Assembly: GCA_950022295.1 (NCBI GenBank)
Contig: OX465595.1
Span: 433,312,270-433,376,269 of the forward strand
Length of the DNA stretch: 64,000 nucleotides
Direction of reading: 5' to 3'
DNA from: Bromus sterilis
Lineage: Eukaryota > Streptophyta > Magnoliopsida > Poales > Poaceae
Made by a program: the position numbers and the translations under genes
Shown: one piece after another, positions 23,474 to 37,098 of the stretch
How positions within the stretch are numbered: position 1 is the stretch's first letter
Layout: every line of letters starts with the position of its first letter
Notes under the pieces: generated by a model
Seen by the model: the letters and a program-made list of their open reading frames with translations, nothing else
What the model was told of the DNA's origin: nothing
Databases searched by the model: none

Positions 23474-26315
23474 ATTTTGGGGAAAATATTTATGTAATAC
23501 TTTTCCTGTTGTCTCTTACAAAGAGTAAGGGGGGTCTTGTCAGAAACCCAACTAGGGTAAGTGCTAGGGCTTGTTTGACCCTTTGCATCATGAAAAATTC
23601 AAAAAGAAAATCAAAAATGGGGAAAAGAAAAGCCCTGAGAATTTAAATAAATGGCCAGATAAAAATCTTTTTCGAAAAATCATTTGAATATTTGGAAAAT
23701 TCCTATAAATGATGCTGATCATTGAAAAAGTGGTTTGGGGATTTTCCGATGCCCATGGAATATTCAAAAATTCAAAAGGTGCTTTGGAAATTAAATTTAA
23801 CTCCAATTTGAATTTAAATTCAAATTGTTTGAATTTCAAAAGTCACCAAAACTTATGAGTGGCTAACTATTTATGTTATAAGCCCACATAAAAGTTTTCA
23901 TGATTTTATAAAATGCCTTGCTATTTTTTATTTGGGGCAAAACAAATTACAGAAAGAAAAACAGAAGAAATAACAGAGGAAAAGAAAAAGGAAAAGAAAG
24001 CCCAACCGGCCAGGCCGCAGGTCCAACTCACTCCTCCCCCGGCCCAAGCCCACGAACCCTTGTCGTCTTCCTCAACCAGCTCGGTGGCGAGCTGGGAGGA
24101 AGCCGGCGACGCCAGCGCGACGACGTGGCCCTTCTAGGCCTCTGCGAAGCCCCTACTCGCGCCACGCAGCTCGTCCAGGAGCCCCGCACCCTTTCCCCCT
24201 CCTCTGGATTCCTCCCTGCCTCTCTCCCCCGTGAATCCAGCGTCGCCCGAAGTCCAGCCGGAGCACGCCGCCGTGCAGCGCCTGGCCAACGACCTCCTCT
24301 CGCCGAGCTGAAGTGTCCAGACGCGCCGCCGCCATCGTCTTCGTCGACTCCCGCAGTCAATTGAGCCCGAGGACGCCGATAACAACGACTGCTTCAAGTT
24401 CTTCGCCGCTGGCCGCCGTGGAGCTCGTCGACGAATTCGTCGTCTCCAGCCCTTCCCCAACCTCCCCGTCGGCTCCGTTCGCATCACGGTGAGCTCGCAC
24501 CGTTTTCCCCTCAAGTTTTAGCGCCCCTTCCTTCTCCTAGCCCGTTATGCCATGAACGCCGAGAGGAACCCCCGCCATGGACGACGGCGACGCTGCTCCC
24601 CTTCTCTTCTGTTTCGCCCGTGACGCGCACCGTGATCCCCAGCTCCACAGCTTCGCAACGCCCCACTCCCCGGTCAAAAGCGCGCTCCAGAACGCCATCC
24701 CGACAACGCCCGAGCCGCAGCCTCCGCCTCCTTCGACGCCGGCGACGCTCCAGTCCTCCCCGAGCTCGTCTGCTTGTCCAGGAGGATGCGCGGGAGCTCC
24801 ACGGTTCGTCTAGTTGTCGCGGCGGCCGATTTGGTGCCCGGTTTCATCCTCCCGAGCTCGCCGGTCTCTCTGACCTCGCCGGCGACTCGCCGGAGTTGAC
24901 CACGGCGACGTGGCAGTGATTAGGGTCCTAACCCTCTGGGTTAGTTGACCCAGGTCACTGACCAGTGGGTCCCTGGCCCCCTTAATACCTCTGTTAGATT
25001 AATCTAACAGGGATTTAACCCGGAGAGGCTGACCAGTGGGACCCCTTGTCAGTTTGACTCGGGTCAAACCCCCCCTGACGCCAGCATGACACCACAGTGA
25101 CGCATTAATCCTTTTTTCCAGTTTTAAAATAATCCAGAAAAATCCAGAAAGTCATTTAAACTTTGGAAATGCATAACTAATTCATTTTAACTCCAAATTA
25201 AACAAATAATATATGAAAAATTATCAGAAAAATACAAGGATTAAGAATATGCAATTTGTTTTTATGTTTGACCATTTTAAAATGGCGGAACAGAAGCAAA
25301 TGTGTATATGACTTAATTTGAAATTGAATTTGGAGTTTGAATTTGTATTTCAAATGCAATATACTTCAATTAAGATGAATATGCTACAAACCAGTACCAT
25401 TCACATCATGGACAACATAATCATGTGATTGTGAATTTCAATTCAATGTTGCCCCCTTTGTTGATGATTGTTTCCGGTACCAGCTTTTCCGAGACGGTGA
25501 TCACCCCGAAGAAGAAGACCACCGTTAAGACCCGTGTATCGTCAGCAAGGCAAGAAAACCCCCATTGATCATGTCTATAAAATCCTACTTCCCTCTCAGT
25601 CTCGCTTATGCATGTTTAGGAGATCATCGTGACACGTTCTTTCGCATAGTTGAACCCATTCCGATGCATGACCTATCATTTTGCCACCGTATTAAGCAAA
25701 CCACAATCCTAGCAGATTTAGGAGTTGATTGATGAGCATGTGGCCCCTACAACTGTTACTGCTTTTGCTGCTTAGTGGTACAATGAGGATGTTTTGATTG
25801 TGAGTCGGGATGGAATGAACACAGTGGTGTTGATGAAAGTGAAATGTGTTGGTGAATCCACCCTAAGCAAAGGTGAACGATGAGAGGCTGTGTAGGAGTA
25901 CACAGTGGGTTGTCTCGTTGAACACTGCCCTAGGCCCTGAGTTCCTGTTTTGTGATCCAAGACAAAGAGTATGACCACATGTAGGGTTTTATGGGAGCCC
26001 CGTTTGGCCTCTTTACGTACCCGATCCAGTCCAGGAGTCAGACTAGATTCGGGCTTTCCATTGGTTTTATGTATAGATATGTGGGTGGACCTGTGAGGCA
26101 GTGAAACCATCTGTCAAAGGTGGCATCTCGGTCCCTTACATTATCTGAGTCCGTTTCGTGGAACCGGCCGGACTCTCGAGCGGTGACAAACTCAGGTAGT
26201 CGGCTCCTGGATTAGAGAAGGTGATGTGAGGGTAGTGCCTTGGTTTCATCCACGTCCGACATCCCCTTGAAGGATGAAAAGAATGAGGCGGTAAGTGATG
26301 ACACGCATGTGAAGA

Positions 26316-26376
26316 TGTACACCCCTGCAGGGTTAATGAACTATTCGAATAGCCGTGTCCGCGGTTATGGACTACT
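26316..26376. promoter_or_regulatory. Conserved palindrome cluster in the T2 5' LTR
   Basis: Within 61 bases lie CCTGCAGG, CTATTCGAATAG and CCGCGG. The same order, in reverse orientation, occurs at 9670-9721 (T1), 53150-53200 and 62024-62075 (T3), with a weakened version at 33158-33206 in the otherwise unlike solo LTR S. The role is unknown. Confidence 0.5.
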
Positions 26377-26936
26377 TGGAAACCTCTACTTGATCATAGA
26401 CAACTTGAATGGATACTTATAAAACTCGCAAGATAAGCGTGAGTGCTATGGTGTGCTCCTTGTGGGGAAGTCGAGGAAGTAGCCATAGTGGTGTATTGGT
26501 TGGAGAATGTAGTGGACTCGTGTACGCTTCTTACCTCAAGTCTGGTACTCGTAGTACAGGATTAGCCAAGTCAAAGCTGGCACTTCTGCACGCTGAACCC
26601 CACCTCCTTTACCTTGATACTTGAGCATGAGTAGTATAGTTCTGATGTAAGTCTTGCTGAGTACGACTTTGTACTCACGTTTGCTTATTCTATGTTTTAG
26701 ATGAGAACCCGGACCCCGATGGAGTCACCTTCGTGAAGCTCGACGTTGACCTTGGTAGTATAGTCCCAGACAGCAGTCTGGTCCCTCGTGGAAGGGCATG
26801 TTTGTTTTACAAGGCTTCTCTAAGCCATTTGTTAAACTTGTCTGTACTCAGACCTAATTTGCTTCCGTTGTATGATGTAATGTTGATCACATGTTGATCA
26901 CAGACATGTGATCTTTGTATGCTCTATGTGTATATC

Positions 26937-26942
26937 AATAAA
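26937..26942 (+). terminator. Polyadenylation signal of T2 LTR
   Basis: AATAAA in element sense. The same signal is at 40554-40559 in the 3' LTR and at equivalent places in T1 and T3. It lies about 540 bp before the LTR end. Confidence 0.5.
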
Positions 26943-27486
26943 GAGTACTGTGTAGAGTTATGTGATGATACCTGCTGTTCATACTAGGCATGTGTGCTGC
27001 GTGTATGATTATAACATGCATGTCTTAGTATGGGTTTTCGAGACCTTAGTTGTGATCTGGCTGGCGGTCTTTTATATACCAAGTGGCCCTTAGATGTGCG
27101 CAGCTTGGGGCATCGCGATGCGATTGCTCGTGACTCTGTCACGTGCACACTTTGTTGTATGATCGAGCCCGCCCTAGACCCCGACTAAGTGATCGGGCTG
27201 GAGTAAGTCTATGTAAGAGTTAGGATCCAATCGATAACATGGTTGAGGCGACTTGTCTATGAGTATGGGATTCACCACCCATAAGCATTTAGACTTGTGA
27301 GCGGACGATGAGGACCCATCTCAGTTGATCATCCGGCCTGAATGGGATGCCCCTCACGTTTGATGCTTACCGAGAACGTTCGGTGCTTGGCCTTGTCTGC
27401 TTAGACAAGTGGGTACGGTTCTCGGCTCTCCATGTGATTGTATCGTGACTGGAATTACATACGCTAACCCCGGGTCCCGACAGACT

Positions 27487-27498
27487 TGGTATCAGAGC
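27487..27498 (+). other. T2 primer-binding site (tRNA-iMet type)
   Basis: TGGTATCAGAGC four bases after the LTR. Confidence 0.95.
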
Positions 27499-27952
27499 AG
27501 GACTGCCTGTAGGCTTATCAAACCCTTGGTCGAAGTCGAGTCTAGCATTCTATAGTTATATAGTTACTTGGGTATAAAGGGAACAACGTAAGGCTTCTTT
27601 TTCTCCTTACCCTCATCGATCTGAGTTCTGGGTCACCCATATCTTTTCTACGGGATGATAGGACTAGGCTCATCTATGTCTTACTAGAACATCTCGTTGA
27701 GTGCTTCCTTGTAGCCGTAGGATTGTTGTGGTCGTCCAGACTCATCGGTTTTGAGTTCCTTGAGGAAGTTATGTCCAATCTCCTCAAGGTTATCTTGTTT
27801 TGCATCCCGGTGTAGCTGTTATGCTGCCGGATTTATCCCGTGTTTCTGTGGATCATTGCCTTCGCATTAAAATCTTTTCCATCTTCATCATGTCTTGTTA
27901 TCCTTGAATCCATCATTCAACCTGTTCTGATTGTTGATTTTTATCACACAGG
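27499..27952 (+). other. T2 untranslated leader
   Basis: About 450 bp between primer site and gag ATG, matched by T3 (60445-60899). It contains a TATA-like GGGTATAAAGGG string near 27570 (GGGTATATAAGGG in T1 and T3). No coding potential is seen. Confidence 0.7.
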
Positions 27953-30900
27953 ATGTCAGGTGGAACTCGTAGTGCTGTTCGTCGGAATCGAGACCGTGTT
28001 CGGGATCGAAATGATGATGAACCTCTACCACCGCCTTCTGCGGCGGAAATCATGATGGAAGCTGAGAAGAATCAACGTGATCAAACACGTCTTCTGGAGC
28101 TCATCGAGCAGAATACCTCACGTCATTGCAATGTGGTTGTGAGCATCCAGGACTTCATCCTCCTCAAGCCACCGGTATTCCGATGTTCTTCTGAGCCCCT
28201 TGAAGCCGATGATTGGCTCCGTTCTATCGAGCGTAAGCTTGACACTGCCCATGTTGCTCCCGATGACCGAGTTGTTTTTGCGGTATACTTCTTGGAAGGT
28301 GCTGCTCTTCAATGGTGGGAGAACTATGTTGCTATGCAGCCAGGTGGTCACCTAGTGACTTGGCAGGAGTTCTGTGTTGCCTTTCGAGGGTACCACCTTC
28401 TGGATGAGTTGATGGAGCGCAAGAAGGAAGAGTTCTGCATTTTGACTCAAGGAGAGATGTCCATCCATGAGTATGTGAGAGAATTCAACCGTCTTGCTCG
28501 GTATGCCCAAGATGAGATCACCATCGATGCCAGAAAGCAGGCAAGGTTCCGTAAGGGACTTAGCCCCCTCCTTCGTCATGATCTCAACCTCATCGAATTT
28601 GCCACCTTTGAGGATTTAGTCAACAGATCCTTCAGAGCTGAGCATGGCAATGAAGTTTTCGAGGAATCTCGCAAGCATGCTCTTGAGCATGCCCCTTCTT
28701 CAAGTTCAGCCCCTCAGAAACGCCGAATTTGGATTCCAACCAGAGCCATACCTCAAAACTTTCTGCAGAGACCAACCTCCAATATATGCCATCCACCCCA
28801 ACACATTATTCCACCCAGGAATGATGGTGTTCAATCAAGTAATCCCACTCCCAGCAATTCGGACAGGGTATGCTTTAAGTGTGGTCTTCCAGGCCATTAA
28901 TTCCGATAGTGCCCTACAGTGTTGGTGGCACCACGTCGACCTAGTCACAAGCCTCCAAAGAAATCAACCACCAAAGCCATCCCAGCAAAGCTTTCAGTCA
29001 CAAGTAGTGGTTGTGTGAACCAAATCTCAGTTGAGGACACCACTACTGCTTCTGACGTCATTCTTGGCACACTCCCAGTCAATCATGTTCCCGCCTCCGT
29101 TCTTTTCGATCCAGGAGCTTCTCATTCATTCATGTCGGAGAGTTATGCACTTCGTCATGAGTTCCCCTTTGAAGAAATGTTTTCTCCAATGATCATTCAA
29201 AATCCTGGTTCAAAGTGGCAAACTAATAGAGTAAGCCATGGTAATCAAATTGCAATTGAGGATTTAGTATTCCTTGCTTCTCTTATAGCCCTCAAGTCTT
29301 CGGACATTGATCTCATCCTAGGAATGGATTGGTTATCAAGGAAGAATGCTTTCCTTGATTGTAAAGCCAAATCAGTCAAACTCACCCATCCTTCAGGCCA
29401 GATCATTGACTACACATCACCCAGCTCTAAAATCCAGATGCATACTTTGAATGTGCTTCCCCTTCCAAACCTTGAATATGTTCCGGTGGTTCGTGACTTC
29501 CCGGATGTCTTTCCTGAAGAGCTGCCGGGAATGCCACCCGACAGGTGTGTAGAATTCATAGTGGATCTTATACCAGGCACAACCCCAATCTCTAGACGCC
29601 CATATAGAATGGCCCCACATGAGTTAGCTGAGCTAAAAACCCAACTTGATGCTTCGTTGGCAAAAGGCTTCATCCGCCCTAGCTCATCGCCATGGGGTTG
29701 CCCCGTTCTGTTCATAACGAAAAAGATGGAACAGAAAGAATGTGCGTAGACTATCGCCCGCTAAATTTAGAAAAGATAAAGAACAAGTACCCACTGCCCA
29801 GGATCAATGATCTTTATGATCAACTTGCTGGATCCTCTGTCTTCTCCAAGATGGATTTGAGATTAGGTTATCATCAAATCAAAATCCGAAACGAGGATAT
29901 TCCCAAAACGGCCTTCACTACTCGTTATGGTCTTTACGAGTATACCGTCATGTCCTTCGGTTTAACCAATGCCCCTGCCACATTCTCGCGCTTGATGAAT
30001 TCGATCTTCATGGAGTACCTAGATAAAATTTTTGTGGTTTATCTTGATGACATTCTCATCTACTCGAAGAATGAAGAAGAGCACGCAGAACACCTTAGGC
30101 TGGTATTGATGAAACTTAGAGAGCACCGCCTTTATGCCAAGTTCTCCAAGTGTGAATTTTGGCTACCAGAAGTGACCTACTTAGGCCACGTGATTTCTGC
30201 GAAATGTGTTGCAGTCAATCCCGAGAGAGTTCAGGCCGTCCTTGACTGGACTCCACCTGAATCGGTTAAGCAAGTTAGGAGTTTTCTTGGCCTAGCAAGC
30301 TATTGTCGCCGCTTCGTCGAGAACTTTTCTAAAGTTGCAAAGCCTCTTACTGAACTCCTCAAGAAAGATAAGAAATTCCAATGGACCCCCAAGTGCGAGG
30401 AAAGCTTTCAAGAGCTGAAAAGAAGATTGACTTCTGCACCCGTACTTGCACCTCCAGACACCAAAAGGGATTTCGAGATCTATTGTGATGCTTCACGGCA
30501 AGGGTTAGGATGCATACTTATGCAAGATCGACATGTGGTAGCTTATGCTTCACGCCAGTTGCGGCCACATGAAGAGAACTATCCTACCCATGATCTTGAA
30601 CTCGCTGCCGTAGTTCATGCCCTGAAGACTTGGCGACATTACCTCCTTGGTAATCGTTGTGAGATATATTCCGACCACCAAAGCCTCAGATATATTTTCA
30701 CCCAGCCAGATCTTAATCTCAGGCAAAGACGCTGGATAGAGTTGATAAAAGATTATGACTTAGGAATTTCTTACACCCCAGGCAAGGCCAATGTCATGGC
30801 TGATGCACTAAGTCGTAAGTCGTATTGTAACAACCTCATGTTACAACAATATCAACCACTTCTTCATGAGGTATTTTGCAAGCTCAATCTTGAGTTAGTT

Positions 30901-32347
30901 CCTCGTGGATCTCTTTTCAACTTGGTGGCGAAACCAACCCTTGAGGATCAAATCATAGCCGCCCAGAAACAAGATAGTAGTATTCAAGAGATCAAGCAGA
31001 ACATTGTTAGCGAAGTTGCTAAATGTTTCTCTGCAAATGATCAAGGAACGATATTCTTTGAAAATCGTTTAGTAGTTCCTGAGAATGAAAACCTAAAGCA
31101 GCTGATCCTTAAGGAAGCTCATGACACTCCCCTCTCAATTCATCCCGGTAGCACAAAAATGTACCGAGATCTACGCCAGAGATTTTGGTGGACCCGGATG
31201 AAGAGAGACATTGCACAATTTGTTGCCGAATGTGATGTTTGTCGTCGCATTAAGGCAGAACACCAAAGACCTGCTGGTACTCTTCAGCCATTGTCCATTC
31301 CCGAGTGGAAGTGGGACAAGGTCGGTATGGACTTCATCACCGGCTTTCCAAAAACCCAGAAAGGAAATGATGCCTTCTTCGTGGTCATTGATCGACTTTC
31401 AAAAGTTGCTCACTTCCTTCCAGTTCGCGAGTCTATAACTGCTAGTCAGTTGGCGGACTTGTATGTCTCTAGAATCGTGTCTCTTCACGGTGTTCCTTTG
31501 GTGATCAATTCTGATCGTGGTAGCCTTTTCACCTCTAGATTTTGGGAAAGTTTTCAAAATGCTATGGGAACTCATCTATCCTTTAGTACAGCTTTCCACC
31601 CTCAATCTAGCGGTCAAGTTGAAAGGGTTAATCAAATCTTGGAAGACATGCTCAGAGCTTGTGTTATCTCATTCGAAAAGAATTGGGAGAAATCTCTTCC
31701 ATTTGCCGAATTTGCTTATAACAATAGCTATCAATCTAGTCTGAACATGGCCCCCTTTGAATTCCTCTACGGACGACGATGTCGAACACCCCTAAACTGG
31801 TCAGAAACCGATGAAAGACAACTCTTTGGACCGGATATGATCAAGGAAGCAGAAGAGCAAGTTCGCATTGTTCGTGATCGTTTGAAAGCCGCTCAGTCTC
31901 GTCAAAAGAGCTACTATGATCGTCATCATAGAGAGGAGAGCTACAATATTGATGAGAAGGCTTACCTTCGGATTACTCCTCTTAAGGGAACCCAAAGATT
32001 CGGTATCAAAGGCAAGTTGGCCCCACGTTACATCGGACCTTTCCGCATTCTTGCTAAACTTGGAGAAGTTGCCTACCAACTTGAACTACCTCCGCACCTT
32101 TCCCGAGTACATGATGTATTCCATGTGTCACAACTCAGGCGTTGCTTCAAGGACCCCATTCGCGAAGTCGACCATGAAGCGCTTGATCTCCAAGATGACC
32201 TTTCTTATCGAGAGTACCCTTTTCGTATTCTTTATTCAGCAGAGCGTGTCACTCGTCGTCAGAAGATCAAGTTCCTTAAAGTTCAATGGTCACATCACTC
32301 CGAGAAAGAAGCAACATGGGAAAGAGAAGACCGCCTCCGTGCCGAGA
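27953..32347 (+). pseudogene. gag-pol: T2 gag-pol polyprotein, broken at the zinc knuckle and before RT
   Basis: Starts at ATG 27953 (MSGGTRSAVRR). Order: gag capsid region (W-L-R-S-I-E near residue 88), zinc knuckle, protease (LFDPGAS near 29105), RT (V-D-Y-R-P-L-N, Y-L-D-D near 30045), RNase H (CDASRQGLG near 30487), integrase HHCC and DDE (31140-31650), GPF motif near 32035 and chromodomain 32210-32330. Breaks: TAA 28898-28900 and TAG 28907-28909 inside the CCHC knuckle, and a 1-base loss near 29727 in an A run. From 29692 onward the frame is open. The C-terminal codons resume at 37099 after solo LTR S. Compared with T3 the rest is highly similar. Confidence 0.9.
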
Positions 32348-35300
32348 TGTAAGGCCCCTGATGCGGTACTAACTCTAACTAGTCGCTTTCGCGTCCGGTC
32401 GGAGTTAGAAGCACATCAAACGCCACCGGCGCACGACACTCGCACTCGTGTCGCTGCCGGATTCTCGACAACAGGTATATACGCATAACTCTATAAGAAA
32501 GGAAATACATATAGATAGATAAATAGAGCAGGTCATACAACGCCACTGTCTAAATATATAACATCATCATGAGTACATCTCATCAATACATCAATACATC
32601 AAGCGGAAGCATAGTATGGACCGAGTACGGTCAAGATCCAAATTGCCCTAGAGAGGGCTGCACATAAATATCCACCCACGGGAACGTCTGAGTCCAACTA
32701 TAGGATCCTACTGGTCGAGGTAATCGTACTCGTCGTCGTCCTCCGGGGGCACCTCCACGAAGTAACGTCCGGTGCTGGGGTCGAGGTAGTAGTCCACTGC
32801 AGCGGCCGATCAGGCAAAGCGGTAAAGACAGAAATGTAAACGGGGGTGAGAACATGTCATTACGGAACAACTAACGCTACAGGTAAGGTAAAGACATAGA
32901 CAGGTTGCAGCCGTACTAGCATGTATGGTGGCTACTCGTTCTATCAGAATAAAGATGAGATCCCAGAATTTACGTTGACAACGTGTCATGGGTCGGCTAT
33001 CCACCTACCTACGCAAACATAACACATCCTCGTTTCTCTCTCGGTCCCCCTGGACGAAGAAAGACAACCAAGGCACGCACACGGTTTGTCAAATTTTTAT
33101 AGTATGATTATCATTGATGTTATTCTATGAACAAGGAGTAGGTCTCAAGTAGTCCGTAACCGCGGACACGGCTTTTCAAAAAGATTTACCCTGCAGGGGT
33201 GTACCAACTGTCCATTATAGACGTCGCATGTACGCCCGGTTTCCACTTGGCTAGGTAAGCGCCTGAAACTCCGGAACGTCAGAGTCCCTCTAACTAACAA
33301 CACACAACTCCGGGTGGCCCCCGGTGAGTCGACACCCAACTCAAAAGCTGGCCACGCTCTCGAATCGGTCTCTACCGTCTGGCCAAGGTCGGTAAGTCAC
33401 ACCTGAATATTCAGGGGACCCCTCGCTCGCCAAGTGTGGACCAACGAGAGAAACCATGTCTCCGCTGGCCCGGGTTGTTTCGAAAGCAGCTGGGGTACCT
33501 ACCAACACACACGCAGTTGCAAATGTAAATCAGCTCGGGCCACCACTAGAATTGTAAGAAGCTAGGTAGGTAAGACAAGGGGGCCCCATAAAACCCCACA
33601 CACGATTAGGCACGCTCGTCAAGAAACACAATACCCGGAACTCGGGTCCTAGGTGACTCAAATGGAACAAAGCACCAGACGGGAATAGTCCAGCCTTCCA
33701 CCTTTCGTCGAATATAATTTAACACCATTTAACAATAATAAATATCAACCAACTTCTTTTATAACATGATATCCCAACCATAACTATATAGGGTAAGCAG
33801 CAAGTTTTCTATCCATACTAAGCAATGGCTGAGCAGCGGTAACTTAGCAGAACAATGGTTTGCTGGGATGTGGGGATCATGGCTGTATGGGTTTAAACAT
33901 GGCATATAATGTAGATAGGATCAAGCAATAACGTTCTAGATCTACAGCTAGGCATGAGCAGAAAGTTATAAAGTAATGACACAGATCTCCCCCTTGCCTG
34001 GTAAGGTAGTCGAAGCAGCACCCCCGGTACCCTCGGGCTCGGTGTCGGACAGCTCCACGTAAGTCTCCTCGTCAGTCTCGGGTGCTAACGTAAAGATACC
34101 GGCAAGGAACAACACACAAGTAAGCAACTGAGCAAACTCAAACAAGGATGGCATGTTCAAGTTTTATTTACATGGTATGACCCTGGCTAGTCAAATTTAA
34201 ATGAAGGTGATGAAGACAAGTCATCACTTCCATATGCATTTTATTTACATTGTAATGGCTTTGGTCTAAGCCTTGATTTAGGTGTAAATAACATGATAGC
34301 ATGACATGATCAACAAAGCATTACAAGGATTTAAATAACATGAAAGTAAAACAATGATTCCGGAGACGGAGTAGTGTCGGTGAAATTGACACATAGAAAG
34401 GTGCAACAAAAGTTGGAACCCAGCCACATACATATGACAATATGTTAGGGCTGAATTGAAAAGGAAGATGACATGGAACAAGACTGGAAGGATCAGATGA
34501 TCAAAATTTCAAATGCACTGAAGTTGAAATGTTGCAGGCAGAAGGATCTGAATGCCTCTGGATCAGGTGAACACACTTTGAACTCAGGAGTTGCACAAAA
34601 CATCATGAGAACCTCACCATTGAAATCCTTGCAGAAAAGTACCCCAAAAACATATATGATATGTCTCAATTTGAATTTGCAAGGGCAGTTGCAAATTCAA
34701 CTGAACTTCAGGGGGCTGAGTGCAAAATTGCACCACATGAATTTCGAAAAAGGTTCAAATGATTAAATCATCATTACCATGCAACTCCTTGTGTAAAACT
34801 ACCCAAAATCCATATATGGCATGAGCAACTTTGAATTTGAAACAAACTTGGCAAAACAGGAAAAATACAGGGGGCTTATTGCAAAATTGACCGAGCTCCA
34901 ATTTATAGAGGGGTCAATTGTAAAATTGCACCTCACTATGATGCTCAGTAGCTCAAGCTACGCCAAAATCATATATAGGATGCCCCTGTTTGCAAAATGG
35001 CCAAACTCAGATTTGAATTTGAATTCAAATTCAAATTTGAACTTAAACCAGAAAAGAAATAAAGGAAAGAAAAAGAAAAAAAAGGACTCGGCCACTTGGG
35101 CCAGTCTCGGCCGCTCGGGCCCAACTCCTTCACACCCCAAGCGAGCAGAGCCCACTCGGCTCTACTCCTCCCGGCCCAGCTCGCTCGTAGCCCCCCCTGT
35201 TCTCTGAAACCCGCGACAACGGCGACTGAAGAAAAAGACAGCGTCTTCCTCTGAACCCGACGCTCGCACGACTTCCGGCGAGGCTCCCGTGGCGCTCCGG

Positions 35301-37098
35301 CCAAACTCCGGCGAACCCTGCTGCGGGATCCCAGGAGGGGACCTCCCTCTACGCCCAGCTCTACTCCACGGGCTCTTAGATCTCCTCTGCACGACGGCAG
35401 CAACGCGGGAACAGAGAGGCGGCAACCTGCTCCTGCTGATTCAGAGACACCACACATCCGACGGAATTCCGGTGAGCCTAGCGTGGCGTACAGGTCGACT
35501 ACGGCCACACCATGATGTGCGACACGGAGCTGGCACACTCCTCTTCGCAACCCTACTCCAGATCGGGGTCCTAGGCGCACGACGGCGACGAGATGTCGAC
35601 CTGAACATCACAGCGGCGAACTGTTCCGGTGCACGACCTTCAGACTCCGAGACCAGGGAACCCCTACACGCGCAAAGGCTCCTCCTTGCAGCCACACGCA
35701 CGCCCTGGACGTGCTTAGTGCACGTCCACACGCGCCTCGTCATCGCCAGGCCACGGTGAGCACCCGACATGGCCGGGGTCCGTGGCACGGCGGCCGGCAG
35801 CTACGACACACGACGACCACACTACTCGCACGCGCGCAAGGGAAGGGGACGGCACCAGAGGATTACCCCGAGGAGCTCGAAGACGACGCGCACTGCTCGA
35901 ACAGCAGAAGCCCACGGCACCGTCGTCGGGGAAGATGACTCCGCGGCGGAGCTCCACGGTGCGAGGGCCCAATTCGCGATCCTGGCGAGGAATCCTTGCA
36001 AGGGCAAGGTGCAGAGGGCTTAGGATTGCCTCTCGCACGGCGCAGCTACAGAAAAACAGAACGGCGGCGACGAATTTGAGACATATCTCCGTCGGCTCCG
36101 GCGGAATAGGGGAGAGGAGAGGAACGCACCCGGCGGCGGCGAGGGGGAGAACGATGGGGGAATGGAACCCTAGGGGCTCCGCGGCGAGGCTCGCGTGCTC
36201 AAATAGGGGGGGCACGCTCTCCCTGGCCGGAGGGCTCCACTCCTTTGGCGGGACCTGCGCCGGAGGGGAAAAAGGTGAGGAAGAAGGGGGAAAGGAGAGA
36301 CTGACCGGGGGGTCCCAGCTGCCAGCGCGGAGTGAGTCCAAACGAGGGCGCGGAGGGGGCCTGTCTACGCGGGCTGGCCTGTCTGCGGGGGCCCAGGTGG
36401 GCTGGAAAGGAAAGGAATGGAACAAGGCCTCTGTCCATAAAAAAAACGAACAGCAGTGAAGAAAAAAAAGAAAAGAGAAGAAAAGGAAAAGGGGTAATTA
36501 AAATATACCACAATATTTTTAAAATACCCCTTAAAACAAACTTGAACATCCAAAATTGGTTTGATCAATTTTGCATGCAAGGAAAATTCACCCAAAGTAA
36601 AACAACACCATCCTATTTAATAATTAAATAGAAAAGGGCTTTGGGGAGTTTTTGAGAGAAAAACAGAAGGTTCAAAATTCCATGAGCTTGAAATTCTTAA
36701 TCCTTGCATTTTTCTAGATTTTTCAAAATTGGTTTGACCAATTTTGGCAACAACAGAAATGTGGCCCCTTTTTGAATTCAAATTCACTTTGAACTAGGGC
36801 TACTATTTTTGGTGGTGGCAAAAATGCTTTGAGGATTTTAAAATCCTTGCAAAAGAAATTGAATTGGCTAGGCCAAGTTTGGGGTCAAGTGAAGTGAGCA
36901 TGTGACAAGGAAAATTCCATCAATGCCCTTCTTGAACCACTTGGATGCAAGGGAAAACAACCCAACATGACTCCAATCCCAATGCCAATTAAAATCACCA
37001 CATGAAGTGACATACACATCCACCATGCCAAGTTACAAGTCCAACAGAGGAAGTAAATTACATGGTGTTTGCTAGCTTGTTACATGTGGGCTGTTACA
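32348..37098 (-). repeat. Solo LTR S inserted in T2
   Basis: A 4.75 kb segment with TGTAAGGCCCC and GGGCTGTTACA termini sits between codons of the T2 polyprotein end. Flanks are CGAGA (32343-32347) and CGAGT (37099-37103), a 5-bp duplication with one mismatch. It contains no primer site, polypurine tract or pol motif. The palindrome block CCGCGGAC to CCCTGCAGGGG at 33158-33206 has the orientation seen in minus-strand T1, so S is probably in minus orientation, starting TGTAACAGCCC at 37098. It has a GC-rich block at 35080-36400, as in the other long LTRs. Most likely one LTR left after recombination between two. Confidence 0.75.

Larger units (their letters stand above)
23538..27482 (+). repeat. 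5' LTR of T2 (3945 bp)
   Basis: AT-rich start, a TATAAAA box near 23907, GC-rich block 24000-24920, AT-rich 25080-25470, palindrome cluster 26316-26376, AATAAA at 26937-26942 and a minus-strand TATAAAAG at 27069-27076. Ends GGGTCCCGACA at 27482. Confidence 0.95.

Noticed and set aside
35080..36425. Several long frames in the GC-rich block of S
   Set aside because: No conserved motif, frames on both strands, and GC content high enough to give chance frames.
32348..37098. Extra 3' gene of T2
   Set aside because: The segment interrupts the polyprotein, has its own termini and target duplication, and is missing from T1 and T3.
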